Positions 32,072 through 40,832 of a stretch of 64,000 nt of DNA are shown here, one piece after another. This stretch comes from Bacteroidales bacterium (GTDB lineage: Bacteria; Bacteroidota; Bacteroidia; Bacteroidales; UBA1402). The position numbers were made by a program, and so were the translations under genes. The notes beneath the pieces were generated by a model. The model ran no database searches. It saw only the letters and a program-made list of their open reading frames with translations, and was not told where the DNA came from. Each line of letters starts with the position of its first letter. Position 1 is the stretch's first letter. The DNA is taken from positions 62,001 to 126,000 of the forward strand of contig JAFUDT010000004.1 of NCBI GenBank assembly GCA_017464285.1, written 5' to 3'.

Positions 32072-33958
32072 TCAGTTTTGGGCAATCACTTCAAGCAGGC
32101 GTTCGAGGGCCTGTTCCTGGGGAATGTTCTTTTCGATGCACTGCCGTCCTTTGTACAGACTCACTTTTCCGCGGGCGGCCCCGACATATCCGTAATCGGC
32201 ATCGGCCATTTCTCCGGGGCCGTTGACTATGCAGCCCATCACGGCGATTTTCAGCCCTTTGAGATGAGCTGTCCCGGCCTTGACTCTGGCCAGGGTCTCC
32301 TGCAGGTCGAAGAGTGTCCGTCCGCAGCTGGGGCAGGAAATGTATTCCGTCGTACTGATTCTAAGGCGACAGGCTTGCAGAATGCCGAACATGATTCTGG
32401 ACAGTTCGGTCGCCTGCTGGCCTTTGACCTTCAGACATAGGCCGTCTCCCAGTCCGTCAAGCAGCAGGAAGCCCGCATCGGCCGAGGCATACAGGCAGGC
32501 TTGCTCACGACTGATGGCCGGATAGCTCTGGCAGATCACTACAGGCAGGGGACAGCCGGCATTCATCAGGCTGTGAAAAGCGGCCCGCATCTCGGCCGGG
32601 GCGTTCCGGTGCCGGCTTTCCAGCAGCAGACTCAGGTGTCTGATACCGGAAAGGTCGCGCATAAGCTCCTCACTGAGTTCGCCGGGACAGAGTCTGAGGA
32701 ATTTCTGCGGGGCTTTGCTGGCATGCAGGGCTGTCAGCTGCCGGGTGGTAAAGACGGGTAAAAGGTCCTGCTGATTGTCTTCAAGGCAGTCGGCCTCGCA
32801 GAGGAAAGCCGCCTTGCCGGCTCCCGGACGCAGAAGGGAGGCCCGCTGGGGATGCCTGCCCAGGTAAATGTAGTCCGGACGGAAATCCGTGTCGAAAACA
32901 GGAACAGCGTCTATTGCCTCATCCGAGAGATCGGCCATCACCACGGGTACCTGTCCCTGACCGATGCCCGCCCTGCCTGCGGTCTTGTCTGCCCCCTCAC
33001 AAGTCTCCCTGCGGTGGAAGCGGAAGGGGTCGAAGTCCGGGCAGGCTTGCCCCTTGATGGGAGGATGCTGCCGGCGGCGGTCGATATAGTCCACCAGCAT
33101 GCGGGCCACCGGAATCTCGTTTTGCGGGTCTTCACTCAGGGAAACCCGGATGGTGTCGCCGATACCGTCCGCCAGCAAAGCCCCGATACCGACAGCCGAC
33201 TTGATGCGGCCGTCCTGCCCGTCTCCTGCCTCGGTGACGCCCAGATGCAGCGGAAAATGCATGTCTTCCTCCTGCATGGCACAGACCAGCAGACGGACCG
33301 TCTGTACCATGACCAGTGTGTTGGAGGCCTTGATGGAAAGAACGACATCCTGAAAATGCTCTTCGACACAGATGCGCAGGTATTCCATGCAGGAGGCGAC
33401 CAGCCCCTGGGGGGTGTCGCCATAGCGGTCGGTCATACGGGCCGACATGGATCCGTGGTTCACGCCGATGCGGATGGCTGTCCGATGCTGCCGGCAGAGG
33501 TTCAGAAAGGGGACGAACTGCCGGCGGATGTGTGCGGCGATGGCCTGTTCCCTCTGTCCGGGATCGGAGATCTGCTGTATTTGCCGGGGAATCGGGTCGG
33601 CAAAGTTCCCGGGGTTGATACGCACTTTTTCAACCGCCGCGGCCGCAGCAAAAGCCGCCTGGGGGTTGAAGTGGATATCTGCTACCAAGGGGTTGGAAAA
33701 GCCTCTGGCCATGAGTTCACGGCGGATTTCTTTCAGATTGTCGGCTTCACGGACGCCTTGTGCGGTGAGCCGGACCAGATCTCCGCCTGCCCGGATGATC
33801 TCTATTGCCTGATTTACCGAGGCCTGGGTGTCCAGGGTCGGGGTATTGGTCATAGACTGTATCCGTATGGGCGCTTCTCCACCCAGGGAGAGGTCGCCAA
33901 CATGGACTGTCGAGGAAAACCTCCGCTGATAATTGAAAAGACTCTCACAATAGCTCAT
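32072..33958 (-). CDS. ispG: 4-hydroxy-3-methylbut-2-enyl diphosphate synthase (long form)
   Basis: A 628-residue IspG (GcpE) of the non-mevalonate isoprenoid pathway. The N-terminal barrel has IRIQSMTNTPTLD and DLVRLTAQGVREADNLKEI. The C-terminal domain has the [4Fe-4S] ligands in SCPSCGRTLFDLQET and VMGCIVNGPGEMADADYGYVG. An insert of about 220-250 residues between the two domains makes it much longer than E. coli IspG, as in other Bacteroidota and plant enzymes. It makes HMBPP from MEcPP. The purE stop lies 40 bp upstream of its start, so a purE-ispG link is likely. Confidence 0.95.
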   Translation of the reverse strand: MSYCESLFNYQRRFSSTVHVGDLSLGGEAPIRIQSMTNTPTLDTQASVNQAIEIIRAGGDLVRLTAQGVREADNLKEIRRELMARGFSNPLVADIHFNPQAAFAAAAAVEKVRINPGNFADPIPRQIQQISDPGQREQAIAAHIRRQFVPFLNLCRQHRTAIRIGVNHGSMSARMTDRYGDTPQGLVASCMEYLRICVEEHFQDVVLSIKASNTLVMVQTVRLLVCAMQEEDMHFPLHLGVTEAGDGQDGRIKSAVGIGALLADGIGDTIRVSLSEDPQNEIPVARMLVDYIDRRRQHPPIKGQACPDFDPFRFHRRETCEGADKTAGRAGIGQGQVPVVMADLSDEAIDAVPVFDTDFRPDYIYLGRHPQRASLLRPGAGKAAFLCEADCLEDNQQDLLPVFTTRQLTALHASKAPQKFLRLCPGELSEELMRDLSGIRHLSLLLESRHRNAPAEMRAAFHSLMNAGCPLPVVICQSYPAISREQACLYASADAGFLLLDGLGDGLCLKVKGQQATELSRIMFGILQACRLRISTTEYISCPSCGRTLFDLQETLARVKAGTAHLKGLKIAVMGCIVNGPGEMADADYGYVGAARGKVSLYKGRQCIEKNIPQEQALERLLEVIAQN

Positions 33959-33998
33959 GGCTCGGCATGGCAGTCGTCGTGCTGCCGCGGTGAAGAGG

Positions 33999-34508
33999 TT
34001 ATTCGTCTACTTTGTAGGGATAGGAAATCTCCCTCAGGGCCTTGTCGGCCTTGGTGACTTTGTTTTTCAGCCCTTCCTTGTAATCGGCCAGACGTGCGGC
34101 CAGGCCGCTGTCTGCCAGGGCCAGCATTTCAACGGCCAGCATGGCGGCATTCATGGCTCCGTTCACGGCCACCGTGGCCACGGGAATGCCCGGGGGCATC
34201 TGTACAATGGCCAGCAGGGCGTCCATGCCGCTCAGAGTGGCATTGATGGGGACACCGATGACCGGAAGTGGCGTGTTGGCAGCGATAACCCCGGGCAGGG
34301 CGGCGGCCATGCCGGCGCCGGCGATGATGACCTTGATGCCTCGCGGAGCAGCCTGGCGGGCGAATTCTTCGACGGCCTGGGGCGTGCGGTGGGCCGAGAG
34401 GGCGTGCATCTCGAAGGGAATCTGAAAATCATTCAGCAGCGTGGCTGCTTTTTCCATGACGGGCAGATCGGAAGTGCTGCCCATGATAATGCTGACGAGG
34501 GCTTTCAT
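33999..34508 (-). CDS. purE: 5-(carboxyamino)imidazole ribonucleotide mutase
   Basis: A 169-residue class I PurE, converting N5-CAIR to CAIR in purine synthesis. IIMGSTSDLPVMEKAATLL is the conserved binding loop, EMHALSAHRTPQAVEEFA the catalytic His region and GAGMAAALPGVIAANTPLPVIGVP the mid-protein signature. The length is usual. It is separated from gcvH by 4 bp and from ispG by 40 bp, in one minus-strand operon. Confidence 0.95.
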   Translation of the reverse strand: MKALVSIIMGSTSDLPVMEKAATLLNDFQIPFEMHALSAHRTPQAVEEFARQAAPRGIKVIIAGAGMAAALPGVIAANTPLPVIGVPINATLSGMDALLAIVQMPPGIPVATVAVNGAMNAAMLAVEMLALADSGLAARLADYKEGLKNKVTKADKALREISYPYKVDE

Positions 34509-34512
34509 GGCT

Positions 34513-34890
34513 TTATCTGATTAATTCGCTGTAAGCGTCGGCATCGAGCAGTGTGTCGATCTGGGAGGCGTCCTTGAGGGCGATTCTGATCATCCAGCCC
34601 TCTCCGTAAGGATCCTGGTTGACCAGCTCGGGCTGACTGTCCAGGGCGGAGTTCTGTTCGAGTATTTCGCCGCCGGCCGGCAGAAACAGGTCGGATACTG
34701 CCTTGACGGCTTCGACCGTGCCGAATACTTCTTCCCTGGCCAGGGTCTCTCCGACAGTGTTGATATCGACAAAGACGATTTCTCCCAGTTCAGACTGGGC
34801 AAAGTCCGTGATGCCGACGTATGCTTCATTTCCTTCGATACGGATCCATTCGTGATCCTTGGTGTACTTGAGGTTTGCTGGAACGTTCAT
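34513..34890 (-). CDS. gcvH: Glycine cleavage system H protein
   Basis: A 125-residue lipoyl carrier of glycine cleavage. The lipoyl-Lys motif is [15 protein letters not shown], with Lys near 63, and [31 protein letters not shown] is the family start. It shuttles the aminomethyl group between P and T proteins, feeding methylene-THF. No gcvP, gcvT or lpd is visible in the window. It lies between rpoN (36 bp) and purE (4 bp). Confidence 0.95.
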   Translation of the reverse strand: MNVPANLKYTKDHEWIRIEGNEAYVGITDFAQSELGEIVFVDINTVGETLAREEVFGTVEAVKAVSDLFLPAGGEILEQNSALDSQPELVNQDPYGEGWMIRIALKDASQIDTLLDADAYSELIR

Positions 34891-34926
34891 GGGAATGTGA
34901 TATGATGTACGATAATAATTGGCGTG

Positions 34927-36441
34927 TCATTTCCGGCTGCGCAGGCGGGAGGTCGGAATCCCCAGCTGTTCGCGGTATTTGGCCACCGTGCGGCGGGCAA
35001 TCCGGTAGCCTTTTCCCTCCAGCAGGCCTACCAAGGCGTCGTCCGTGAGGGGGCGGCCTTTGTCTTCTGCGTCTATGATCTCCCTGAGCGTAGTCTTGAT
35101 TTCCCTGACCGACACTTCTTCACCGTCGGTGGTCTGCATAGATTCCGAGAAAAAGAACTTGAGCGGGAATATCCCGAATTCCGTCTGGATGTATTTGCTG
35201 CTGCTCACGCGGGATATGGTCGAGATGTCCAGGCCGGTGTCGGCAGCGATGTCTTTGAGTCTCATGGGGCGGAGGCGTTTTTCCTCGCCGCTCAGGAAGA
35301 AGTCGTTTTGACGGTCGACGATGGCCTGCATGGTGTGCATCAGGGTCTGTTGGCGCTGCCGGATGGCATTGATGAACCAGTTGGCTGCTTCCACCCTCTG
35401 CCGGGCAAAGGCGACGGCCTCCCGCTCTGTACGGCTGCGGGCCTTGGCACCGTTTTTCTCTTTGCGGGCCAGTTCGCGGTAGTAAGGGCTGACATGCAGG
35501 TCGGGCAGGCTGGTGTCGTTCAAGCTCAGCTCCAGTTTTCCGTCGTGGTTCTCCAGCAGGAAATCCGGAGTAATCTGCCGTCCGCTTTCATTCAGCAGCG
35601 AGGCCTCCCAGCCGTTGCCGGGTTTGGGATTCAGCCGGGAAATGATTCTCTTGAGGTCGTCCAGCCGTTCTTCGCTCAGATTCATAGCTTGGCAGATTCT
35701 GCCATAGCGCTGCTCTGAAAAATCCTTGAAATGCTGCTCCAACAATTCTATGGCCAGCTCGACATCCGGGTTTTGCTCCCGGGTTTCGAGTTGGAGCAGC
35801 AGGCACTGCTGCAGATCTTTGGCAGCCACGCCGGCCGGTTCAAAGGTCTGTATCTGCCGGAGGACCTGTTCCATTTCAGGGAGTTCGACATCCATCGAAC
35901 GCTGGAACGACAGCTGGTCGGCGATGGTCTCCAGCCGGGTCCTAAGATAGCCGTCCTCTTCGATGCTGCCGATAATGTATTCTCCGATGATTTCCTGACG
36001 CTCGTCCAAGTCGAGGTCGGCGAGCTGCTGCCGCAGGTATTCCTGCAGGGAGGCTGTCTGAACGCCCATGAAGGGCTCGCGCCGGTCGGCATCGGCATTG
36101 GGGTCGTAGGCCTGAGTCTCGGCATAGTCGGCTGCCCGGTCGTCGTAGTCGTTGTCATAGTCCGTCAGGCTGTCGGTTTCGATGTCGTGCTCCTCTTGGG
36201 CAGCATAGTCGTCCTGACCTCCCTCTTCCAGCTCCCGGTCCTCGCTCTGCAGGTCGAAGTCCTCGGTATTGTCGGGGCTTTCCGGGTCTTCTCCGAATTC
36301 CAGGGCAGGATTGCTGTCGATTTCCCGCAGAATGCGTTCCTCCATCTCCAGGGCCGGAATCTCCAGCATCTTGATCTGCTGGATCTGAGCCTGGGTGAGG
36401 CGCTGCTGCTGTTTGAGGGTCTGTTGCTGAGTGATGGCCAT
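34927..36441 (-). CDS. rpoN: RNA polymerase sigma-54 factor
   Basis: A 504-residue sigma-54. The Gln-rich region I (QQQTLKQQQRLTQAQIQQIKM) is followed by an acidic region II of about 80 residues (SPDNTEDFDLQSEDRELEEG). Then come the core-binding domain (FEPAGVAAKDLQQCLLLQLE), the HTH region (DIAADTGLDISTISRVSSSKYI) and the RpoN box (RRTVAKYREQLG). Sigma-54 needs AAA+ activators, none of which is in the window. It is the first gene of the gcvH-purE-ispG run. Confidence 0.95.
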   Translation of the reverse strand: MAITQQQTLKQQQRLTQAQIQQIKMLEIPALEMEERILREIDSNPALEFGEDPESPDNTEDFDLQSEDRELEEGGQDDYAAQEEHDIETDSLTDYDNDYDDRAADYAETQAYDPNADADRREPFMGVQTASLQEYLRQQLADLDLDERQEIIGEYIIGSIEEDGYLRTRLETIADQLSFQRSMDVELPEMEQVLRQIQTFEPAGVAAKDLQQCLLLQLETREQNPDVELAIELLEQHFKDFSEQRYGRICQAMNLSEERLDDLKRIISRLNPKPGNGWEASLLNESGRQITPDFLLENHDGKLELSLNDTSLPDLHVSPYYRELARKEKNGAKARSRTEREAVAFARQRVEAANWFINAIRQRQQTLMHTMQAIVDRQNDFFLSGEEKRLRPMRLKDIAADTGLDISTISRVSSSKYIQTEFGIFPLKFFFSESMQTTDGEEVSVREIKTTLREIIDAEDKGRPLTDDALVGLLEGKGYRIARRTVAKYREQLGIPTSRLRSRK

Positions 36442-36493
36442 GACGCTGTGCTTGTCAGGTGCAAAGATAGTTCAAAAGGGTGTCAATCACAAA

Positions 36494-38170
36494 TCAATAG
36501 TGGAAGCTGCTGCCTCCGACGAACTCTCTGAGCAGCGAGGTAGGCGGAATCTGAGTGCCGACGATGGGCTGCAGGTAGTCCAGGAAGCAAAGCAGCCGCC
36601 AGGCTTCGGCAAACTCCGGGCAGGTCTGCGGCACGGAGCGCAGCAGCGGCTCTGCAAACTGCTTGAGGACCGACAGCTCGTAGAGCAGTGCCGAGTTGAA
36701 TACGGCATCGGCATTCTCCTGGTAGGGGAAGATCCATTTGTCTTCTCCCGCCCGTACACTGGGCCAGCGGGCGATGGTTTCCCGGGCCGTGATGCTCCGG
36801 TATTGTGCGTCGCGGATCATGCGGCGGATGAGTCGGTTGTCGGCCGTCGAGATCCGGTTATGATTGTCCAGGGAGATGGAAGTCAAGGCCGATACATATA
36901 CTTTATATTGCACCTGGGCCGGAATCTTGGGCAGCAACTGAGGGTTCAGCGCATGTATACCCTCCAGGATCAGGATGTTCTCCTCGTGCAGCTGTACGGT
37001 CCTTTCATCGGAATATTCTTTGCTGCCGGTGGCGAAGTTGTAGCGCGGGATCCTTACTTCCTCCCCCTTGAGCAGCCTGATGAGCTGGTCGTTGAACAGC
37101 TCCAGGTCCAGGGCGTGCAGGGCTTCATAGTCGTAATTGCCGTTCTCGTCACGGGGAGACTGCTCGCGTTCGAGGAAATAGTCGTCGAGCGACAGGGAGA
37201 TGGGGAAGGCTCCTGAGGCGGCCAGCTGGACGGCCAGCCGTTTGCTGAAGGTGGTCTTGCCCGAAGAGGACGGACCTGCCACCAGGACAATCTTTTTCTT
37301 GTCGGTCTGGGAAAGGATCTCGTCGGCCATCTGGGCGATTTTCTTTTCCTGCAGTGCCTCGGATACATTGATGATATGCGATGCCCTGCCCTGTCTTACA
37401 GCCTGGTTCAGGTCTCCGATGTTGCTCAAAAGGTTGATGCGGTTCCAGTGGATATAGGTTTTGAAGGCGTTCAGCATTTTGGGCTGGGCGACAAACCCGG
37501 CCAGGCGGTCACTGTGACGGGCATCGGGCACCTGGAGCAGAAATCCCCGGTCGGGCAGCGGAAGGATGTCGAACAGGCCCACCGTCCGGCTGGAGGCACC
37601 CAGCGGGCCGTAGTAGTAGTCGATATGCTCGCCCATTTTCGTGTAACAGGCATAGGTATGGTTATAGTCGTCAAGCAGGCGGACGATATCCGGTCGTCCG
37701 GCCTGACGGAATTTCTCGGTCAGGACAGCCGTCTCCTCCTCTATGGTTTCGATGGGCAGGTCGGCGTCGATCAGTTCCCGGGTGCGTTTTTTGACGGTTT
37801 CCAGTTCCTCTGCCGTGAGCGGATGCCCGTTTTCGATGAGGCAGTAGTAGCCGTTCGAGACGGAATGCTCCAGAAGGAAACGGCCCTGGGGGTAGAGCTC
37901 GTTGACAGCGGCCGAAATCAGGAAGCTCAGGGTGCGTACATATACGCGCATGCCTGCCGCATCGCCGATATCGACGAATTCGACGGTCTTGGGGCGGTAG
38001 ATCTCCCAGTTGAGGCTGGTGATGCGGTTATTGACTCTGGCTGCCAGCGGCTGGATCTGCAACTGGCCGCTTTCGCGGAGACTGTCTGCTATTTCCGTCA
38101 GAGTAATCCCCTTGGGCAGCAGCAGTGTGGTTCCTGTGTTCAGACACTTGATCTTGACAGTATTCGACAT
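36494..38170 (-). CDS. Nucleoside (uridine) kinase with N-terminal TGS domain
   Basis: A 558-residue protein. Residues 1-60 form a TGS-like domain (LLLPKGITLTEIADSL), about 60-220 resemble the second additional (editing-associated) region of threonyl-tRNA synthetase (LYPQGRFLLEHSVSNGYYC), and about 280-480 is a P-loop kinase related to uridine kinase/phosphoribulokinase (VAGPSSSGKTTFSKRLA, SLSLDDYFLE, ILILEGIHALNP). The fusion is widespread in Bacteroidota and Firmicutes and usually annotated as nucleoside kinase; its substrate is not settled. The start ATG is at 38170. It precedes rpoN by 52 bp. Confidence 0.88.
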   Translation of the reverse strand: MSNTVKIKCLNTGTTLLLPKGITLTEIADSLRESGQLQIQPLAARVNNRITSLNWEIYRPKTVEFVDIGDAAGMRVYVRTLSFLISAAVNELYPQGRFLLEHSVSNGYYCLIENGHPLTAEELETVKKRTRELIDADLPIETIEEETAVLTEKFRQAGRPDIVRLLDDYNHTYACYTKMGEHIDYYYGPLGASSRTVGLFDILPLPDRGFLLQVPDARHSDRLAGFVAQPKMLNAFKTYIHWNRINLLSNIGDLNQAVRQGRASHIINVSEALQEKKIAQMADEILSQTDKKKIVLVAGPSSSGKTTFSKRLAVQLAASGAFPISLSLDDYFLEREQSPRDENGNYDYEALHALDLELFNDQLIRLLKGEEVRIPRYNFATGSKEYSDERTVQLHEENILILEGIHALNPQLLPKIPAQVQYKVYVSALTSISLDNHNRISTADNRLIRRMIRDAQYRSITARETIARWPSVRAGEDKWIFPYQENADAVFNSALLYELSVLKQFAEPLLRSVPQTCPEFAEAWRLLCFLDYLQPIVGTQIPPTSLLREFVGGSSFHY

Positions 38171-38327
38171 GGTTTGACTTATTAAATGGAGCCTCTAAAG
38201 TAGTAATAAATTCCGGAATTGCCAGCATCCGGCCGGAAAAAAGCCGGCTCCTGCGGTGTCAGGGATTCCCCTTCCAAGGACTGTGAGGCAGGCTTGCAGC
38301 CTCGCGGAGGAAAAAAACAGCCGATTT

Positions 38328-38359
38328 TTTGCTTTTGGCGGTGGCTTATACTAATTTTG
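38328..38359 (+). promoter_or_regulatory. Consensus promoter for the FKBP gene
   Basis: TTTG (38328-38331), 20 nt, TAATTTTG (38352-38359), a perfect Bacteroidota promoter 41 nt before the ATG at 38401. The 230-bp gap also holds a GAGGC/GCCTC hairpin (38285-38303) and no gene. Confidence 0.75.
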
Positions 38360-38400
38360 CGGCGATTTTCAGTCGAATTATTCACTATAACTGTTATAAA

Positions 38401-39168
38401 ATGAAGAAGAATGTGTTTGCAGCCGCCTCAATGGTCGGTTTGGCCATGATGGGCCTGTTATTCGGTAATTGCTCGGGCAATGCCGCCTCCAAAGCTAACG
38501 GAAGTGACTCCACCGCCGTCACGGTCGCCAAGCGGGCCGTCGCCAAGTCTATAGGCAGCCTGGAAGACAGCCTGAGCTATGCTTACGGTGTGGGTCTGGG
38601 CGACAACCTGCGTGAGAATTTCTCCCAGATGCCCGTCGATATCAATATGAAAATGTTCATGAAAGCCTTCACCATGGCCTTGAACGGAGAGGACGGCAAG
38701 CTGAGGATCAAGCCCGAACAGGCATATCAGATCTTCCAGCACTGCATGATGTCCGTCATGCAGAAGCAGGCTCAGAACAACAAGAAGCTCGCTGCCGAGT
38801 TCCTGGCTGACAATGCCAAGAAGGAAGGTGTCAAGACTACGGCTTCCGGCTTGCAGTACGAGGTGATCACCGAGGGCGACGGAGCCGTTCCCACGGCTGC
38901 CGACCGCGTGAGCGTGCACTACCACGGCACTTTGCTTGACGGTACGGTCTTCGACAGCTCGGTTGAACGCGGCACTCCCGCCCAGTTCGGCGTTTCCCAG
39001 GTGATTCCCGGCTGGCAGGAAGGTCTGCAGTTGATGAAAGTCGGTTCGAAATACAAATTCTATATTCCTTCGGATCTGGCTTACGGCGACCAGGGTGCCG
39101 GCGATGTCATCGCCCCGGGCTCCATGCTGATTTTCGAAGTGGAGCTGCTTGATATCATCAACAAATAA
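38401..39168 (+). CDS. FKBP-type peptidyl-prolyl isomerase, lipoprotein
   Basis: A 255-residue FkpA/Mip-type isomerase. A signal with LFGNC near residues 20-24 suggests a lipid anchor. The N-terminal helical dimerisation domain (about 50-140, [17 protein letters not shown]) is followed by the FKBP domain (about 150-255) with [39 protein letters not shown] and [13 protein letters not shown]. It assists protein folding in the periplasm or at the outer membrane. A consensus promoter lies upstream and a terminator downstream, so it is monocistronic. Confidence 0.93.
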   Translation: MKKNVFAAASMVGLAMMGLLFGNCSGNAASKANGSDSTAVTVAKRAVAKSIGSLEDSLSYAYGVGLGDNLRENFSQMPVDINMKMFMKAFTMALNGEDGKLRIKPEQAYQIFQHCMMSVMQKQAQNNKKLAAEFLADNAKKEGVKTTASGLQYEVITEGDGAVPTAADRVSVHYHGTLLDGTVFDSSVERGTPAQFGVSQVIPGWQEGLQLMKVGSKYKFYIPSDLAYGDQGAGDVIAPGSMLIFEVELLDIINK

Positions 39169-39190
39169 GCGCCTTTTACGACCATAGTCT

Positions 39191-39224
39191 CCGGTCTGCC
39201 GTCCGCGGCAGACCGGATTTTTTT
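39191..39224 (+). terminator. Rho-independent terminator after FKBP gene
   Basis: CCGGTCTGCC (39191-39200) pairs perfectly with GGCAGACCGG (39207-39216) over a 6-nt loop, followed by A and seven T. Confidence 0.95.
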
Positions 39225-39233
39225 GTGGGAAAA

Positions 39234-39264
39234 TTTGCAGGAAAGATATTTCGCTGTATCTTTG
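39234..39264 (+). promoter_or_regulatory. Consensus promoter for tRNA-Val
   Basis: TTTG (39234-39237), 19 nt, TATCTTTG (39257-39264): a perfect promoter 17 nt before the tRNA. Confidence 0.85.
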
Positions 39265-39281
39265 CACCGCTTTTTGAGCAA

Positions 39282-39356
39282 GGGCGTTTAGCTCAGCTGG
39301 TTCAGAGCATCTGCCTTACAAGCAGAGGGTCTGCGGTTCGAATCCGTAAACGCCCA
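39282..39356 (+). tRNA. tRNA-Val (anticodon UAC)
   Basis: A 75-nt cloverleaf: acceptor GGGCGTT pairs with AACGCCC, the D-arm is GCTC/GAGC, the anticodon stem is TCTGC/GCAGA with loop CTTACAA (anticodon TAC, read as UAC, valine), and the T-arm is TGCGG/CCGTA with loop TTCGAAT. The discriminator is A (39356); the following bases are CAT, so CCA is not encoded and must be added. It has its own promoter and a terminator. Confidence 0.97.
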
Positions 39357-39363
39357 CATTATT

Positions 39364-39402
39364 CAGGCACTGGGAGATCTTTTTCGGGTGCCTGTTTTTT
39401 TT
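39364..39402 (+). terminator. Rho-independent terminator after tRNA-Val
   Basis: CAGGCAC (39364-39370) pairs with GTGCCTG (39388-39394) across a 17-nt loop, followed by eight T (39395-39402). Confidence 0.85.
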
Positions 39403-39437
39403 ATGGTCAAATATATCGGCAGTTAAAAATCTTGTCG

Positions 39438-39445
39438 TACCTTTG
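39438..39445 (+). promoter_or_regulatory. Candidate -7 element for purB
   Basis: TACCTTTG is a perfect TAnnTTTG, 22 nt before the purB ATG. No TTTG is present at the expected -33 position. Confidence 0.5.
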
Positions 39446-39467
39446 TCGTCTGCAAAGTATTATAAAA

Positions 39468-40811
39468 ATGGAACTTACTCCTTTAACTGCGGTCTCTTCC
39501 GTTGATGGAAGGTATCGCAACCAGACAGAGGCCCTTGGCGACTATTTTTCGGAGTTCGCGTTGATACGTTACCGTGTCCGGGTCGAAGTCGAGTATTTTA
39601 TCGCACTCTGCGAAATTCCCCTCAAGCAGCTTGAATCCTTACCCAAGAGCCATTTTGAGTCTTTGCGCGACATTTACCGCCACTTCACGACCGTGGAGGC
39701 TGCCCGTATCAAGACTATCGAAAAGACCACCAATCACGATGTCAAGGCCGTCGAGTATTTCCTCAAGGAAGAGTTCGACCGTCTGGGACTGGCCCCTTAC
39801 AAGGAGTTCATCCATTTCGGCCTGACCTCGCAGGATATCAACAATACCTCGGTACCCCTCTCTGTCAAGGAAGCTCTCGAGGAGGTGTACTATCCTCTGC
39901 TGCAGGAGCTCATCGACACCCTGGCCCGTTATGCGGAGGCCTGGAAGCAGGTGCCTATGCTGGCCCGGACACACGGACAGCCGGCCTCTCCGACCCGCCT
40001 GGGCAAGGAAATACAGGTTTTTGTCTATCGGCTCGGGGAGCAGCTGGCCTTGCTCAGGAAGCTGCCTTTCTCTGCTAAGTTCGGCGGAGCCACCGGCAAT
40101 TTCAACGCCCATCACGCAGCCTATCCCAACATTGACTGGCCCGCCTTCGCCACCGCTTTCCTGGACAAGCGGCTGGGGCTCCGTCGCGAGGCTTATACCA
40201 CGCAGATTTCCAACTACGACCATCTGGCTGCCATCTTCGATGCCATGAAACGCATCAACAGCATAGTCATGGATCTGGACCGCGACATGTGGATGTATAT
40301 CTCCATGGACTATTTCAAGCAGCAGATCAAGGCCGGTGAAGTCGGGTCGTCGGCCATGCCGCACAAAGTCAATCCCATTGATTTTGAGAATTCGGAAGGC
40401 AACATCGGGGTGGCCAACGCCCTGTTGTCCCATTTGGCCGCCAAGCTGCCCGTCTCGCGTCTGCAGCGGGATCTGACGGACTCGACGGTCCTGCGCACCG
40501 TCGGCCTGCCTTTTGCCCATGCGGTCATTGCCTTCAGGAGCACTCTCAAGGGACTGGGCAAGCTGCTGCTCAACGAGCCGGCCCTGCGCAAAGACCTGGA
40601 CAGCCATTGGGCGGTTGTGGCCGAAGGCATTCAGACCATCCTGCGCCGTGAGGGCTATCCTCATCCCTATGAGGCTCTTAAGGCGCTGACCCGGACCAAT
40701 GAGGCCATCACCGAGGACTCCATTGCCGCCTTTATTTCCGGCCTGGATGTTTCAGACCGGGTGAAGGCCGAGTTGCGTGGCATCACTCCGGATACTTATA
40801 CAGGTATGTAA
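39468..40811 (+). CDS. purB: Adenylosuccinate lyase
   Basis: A 447-residue fumarase/aspartase-superfamily enzyme used twice in purine synthesis (SAICAR to AICAR, adenylosuccinate to AMP). The signature GSSAMPHKVNPIDFENSEGN holds the catalytic Ser loop; MLARTHGQPASPTRLGKE and THFGLTSQDINNTS-type motifs (FGLTSQDINNTS) are present. The E. coli-like variant is suggested by AMPHKVNP. The ATG at 39468 starts MELTPLTAVSSVDGRY, the family start. The rluB-type gene follows after 21 bp. Confidence 0.95.
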   Translation: MELTPLTAVSSVDGRYRNQTEALGDYFSEFALIRYRVRVEVEYFIALCEIPLKQLESLPKSHFESLRDIYRHFTTVEAARIKTIEKTTNHDVKAVEYFLKEEFDRLGLAPYKEFIHFGLTSQDINNTSVPLSVKEALEEVYYPLLQELIDTLARYAEAWKQVPMLARTHGQPASPTRLGKEIQVFVYRLGEQLALLRKLPFSAKFGGATGNFNAHHAAYPNIDWPAFATAFLDKRLGLRREAYTTQISNYDHLAAIFDAMKRINSIVMDLDRDMWMYISMDYFKQQIKAGEVGSSAMPHKVNPIDFENSEGNIGVANALLSHLAAKLPVSRLQRDLTDSTVLRTVGLPFAHAVIAFRSTLKGLGKLLLNEPALRKDLDSHWAVVAEGIQTILRREGYPHPYEALKALTRTNEAITEDSIAAFISGLDVSDRVKAELRGITPDTYTGM

Positions 40812-40832
40812 CCAGTTTTTTATAACAACACA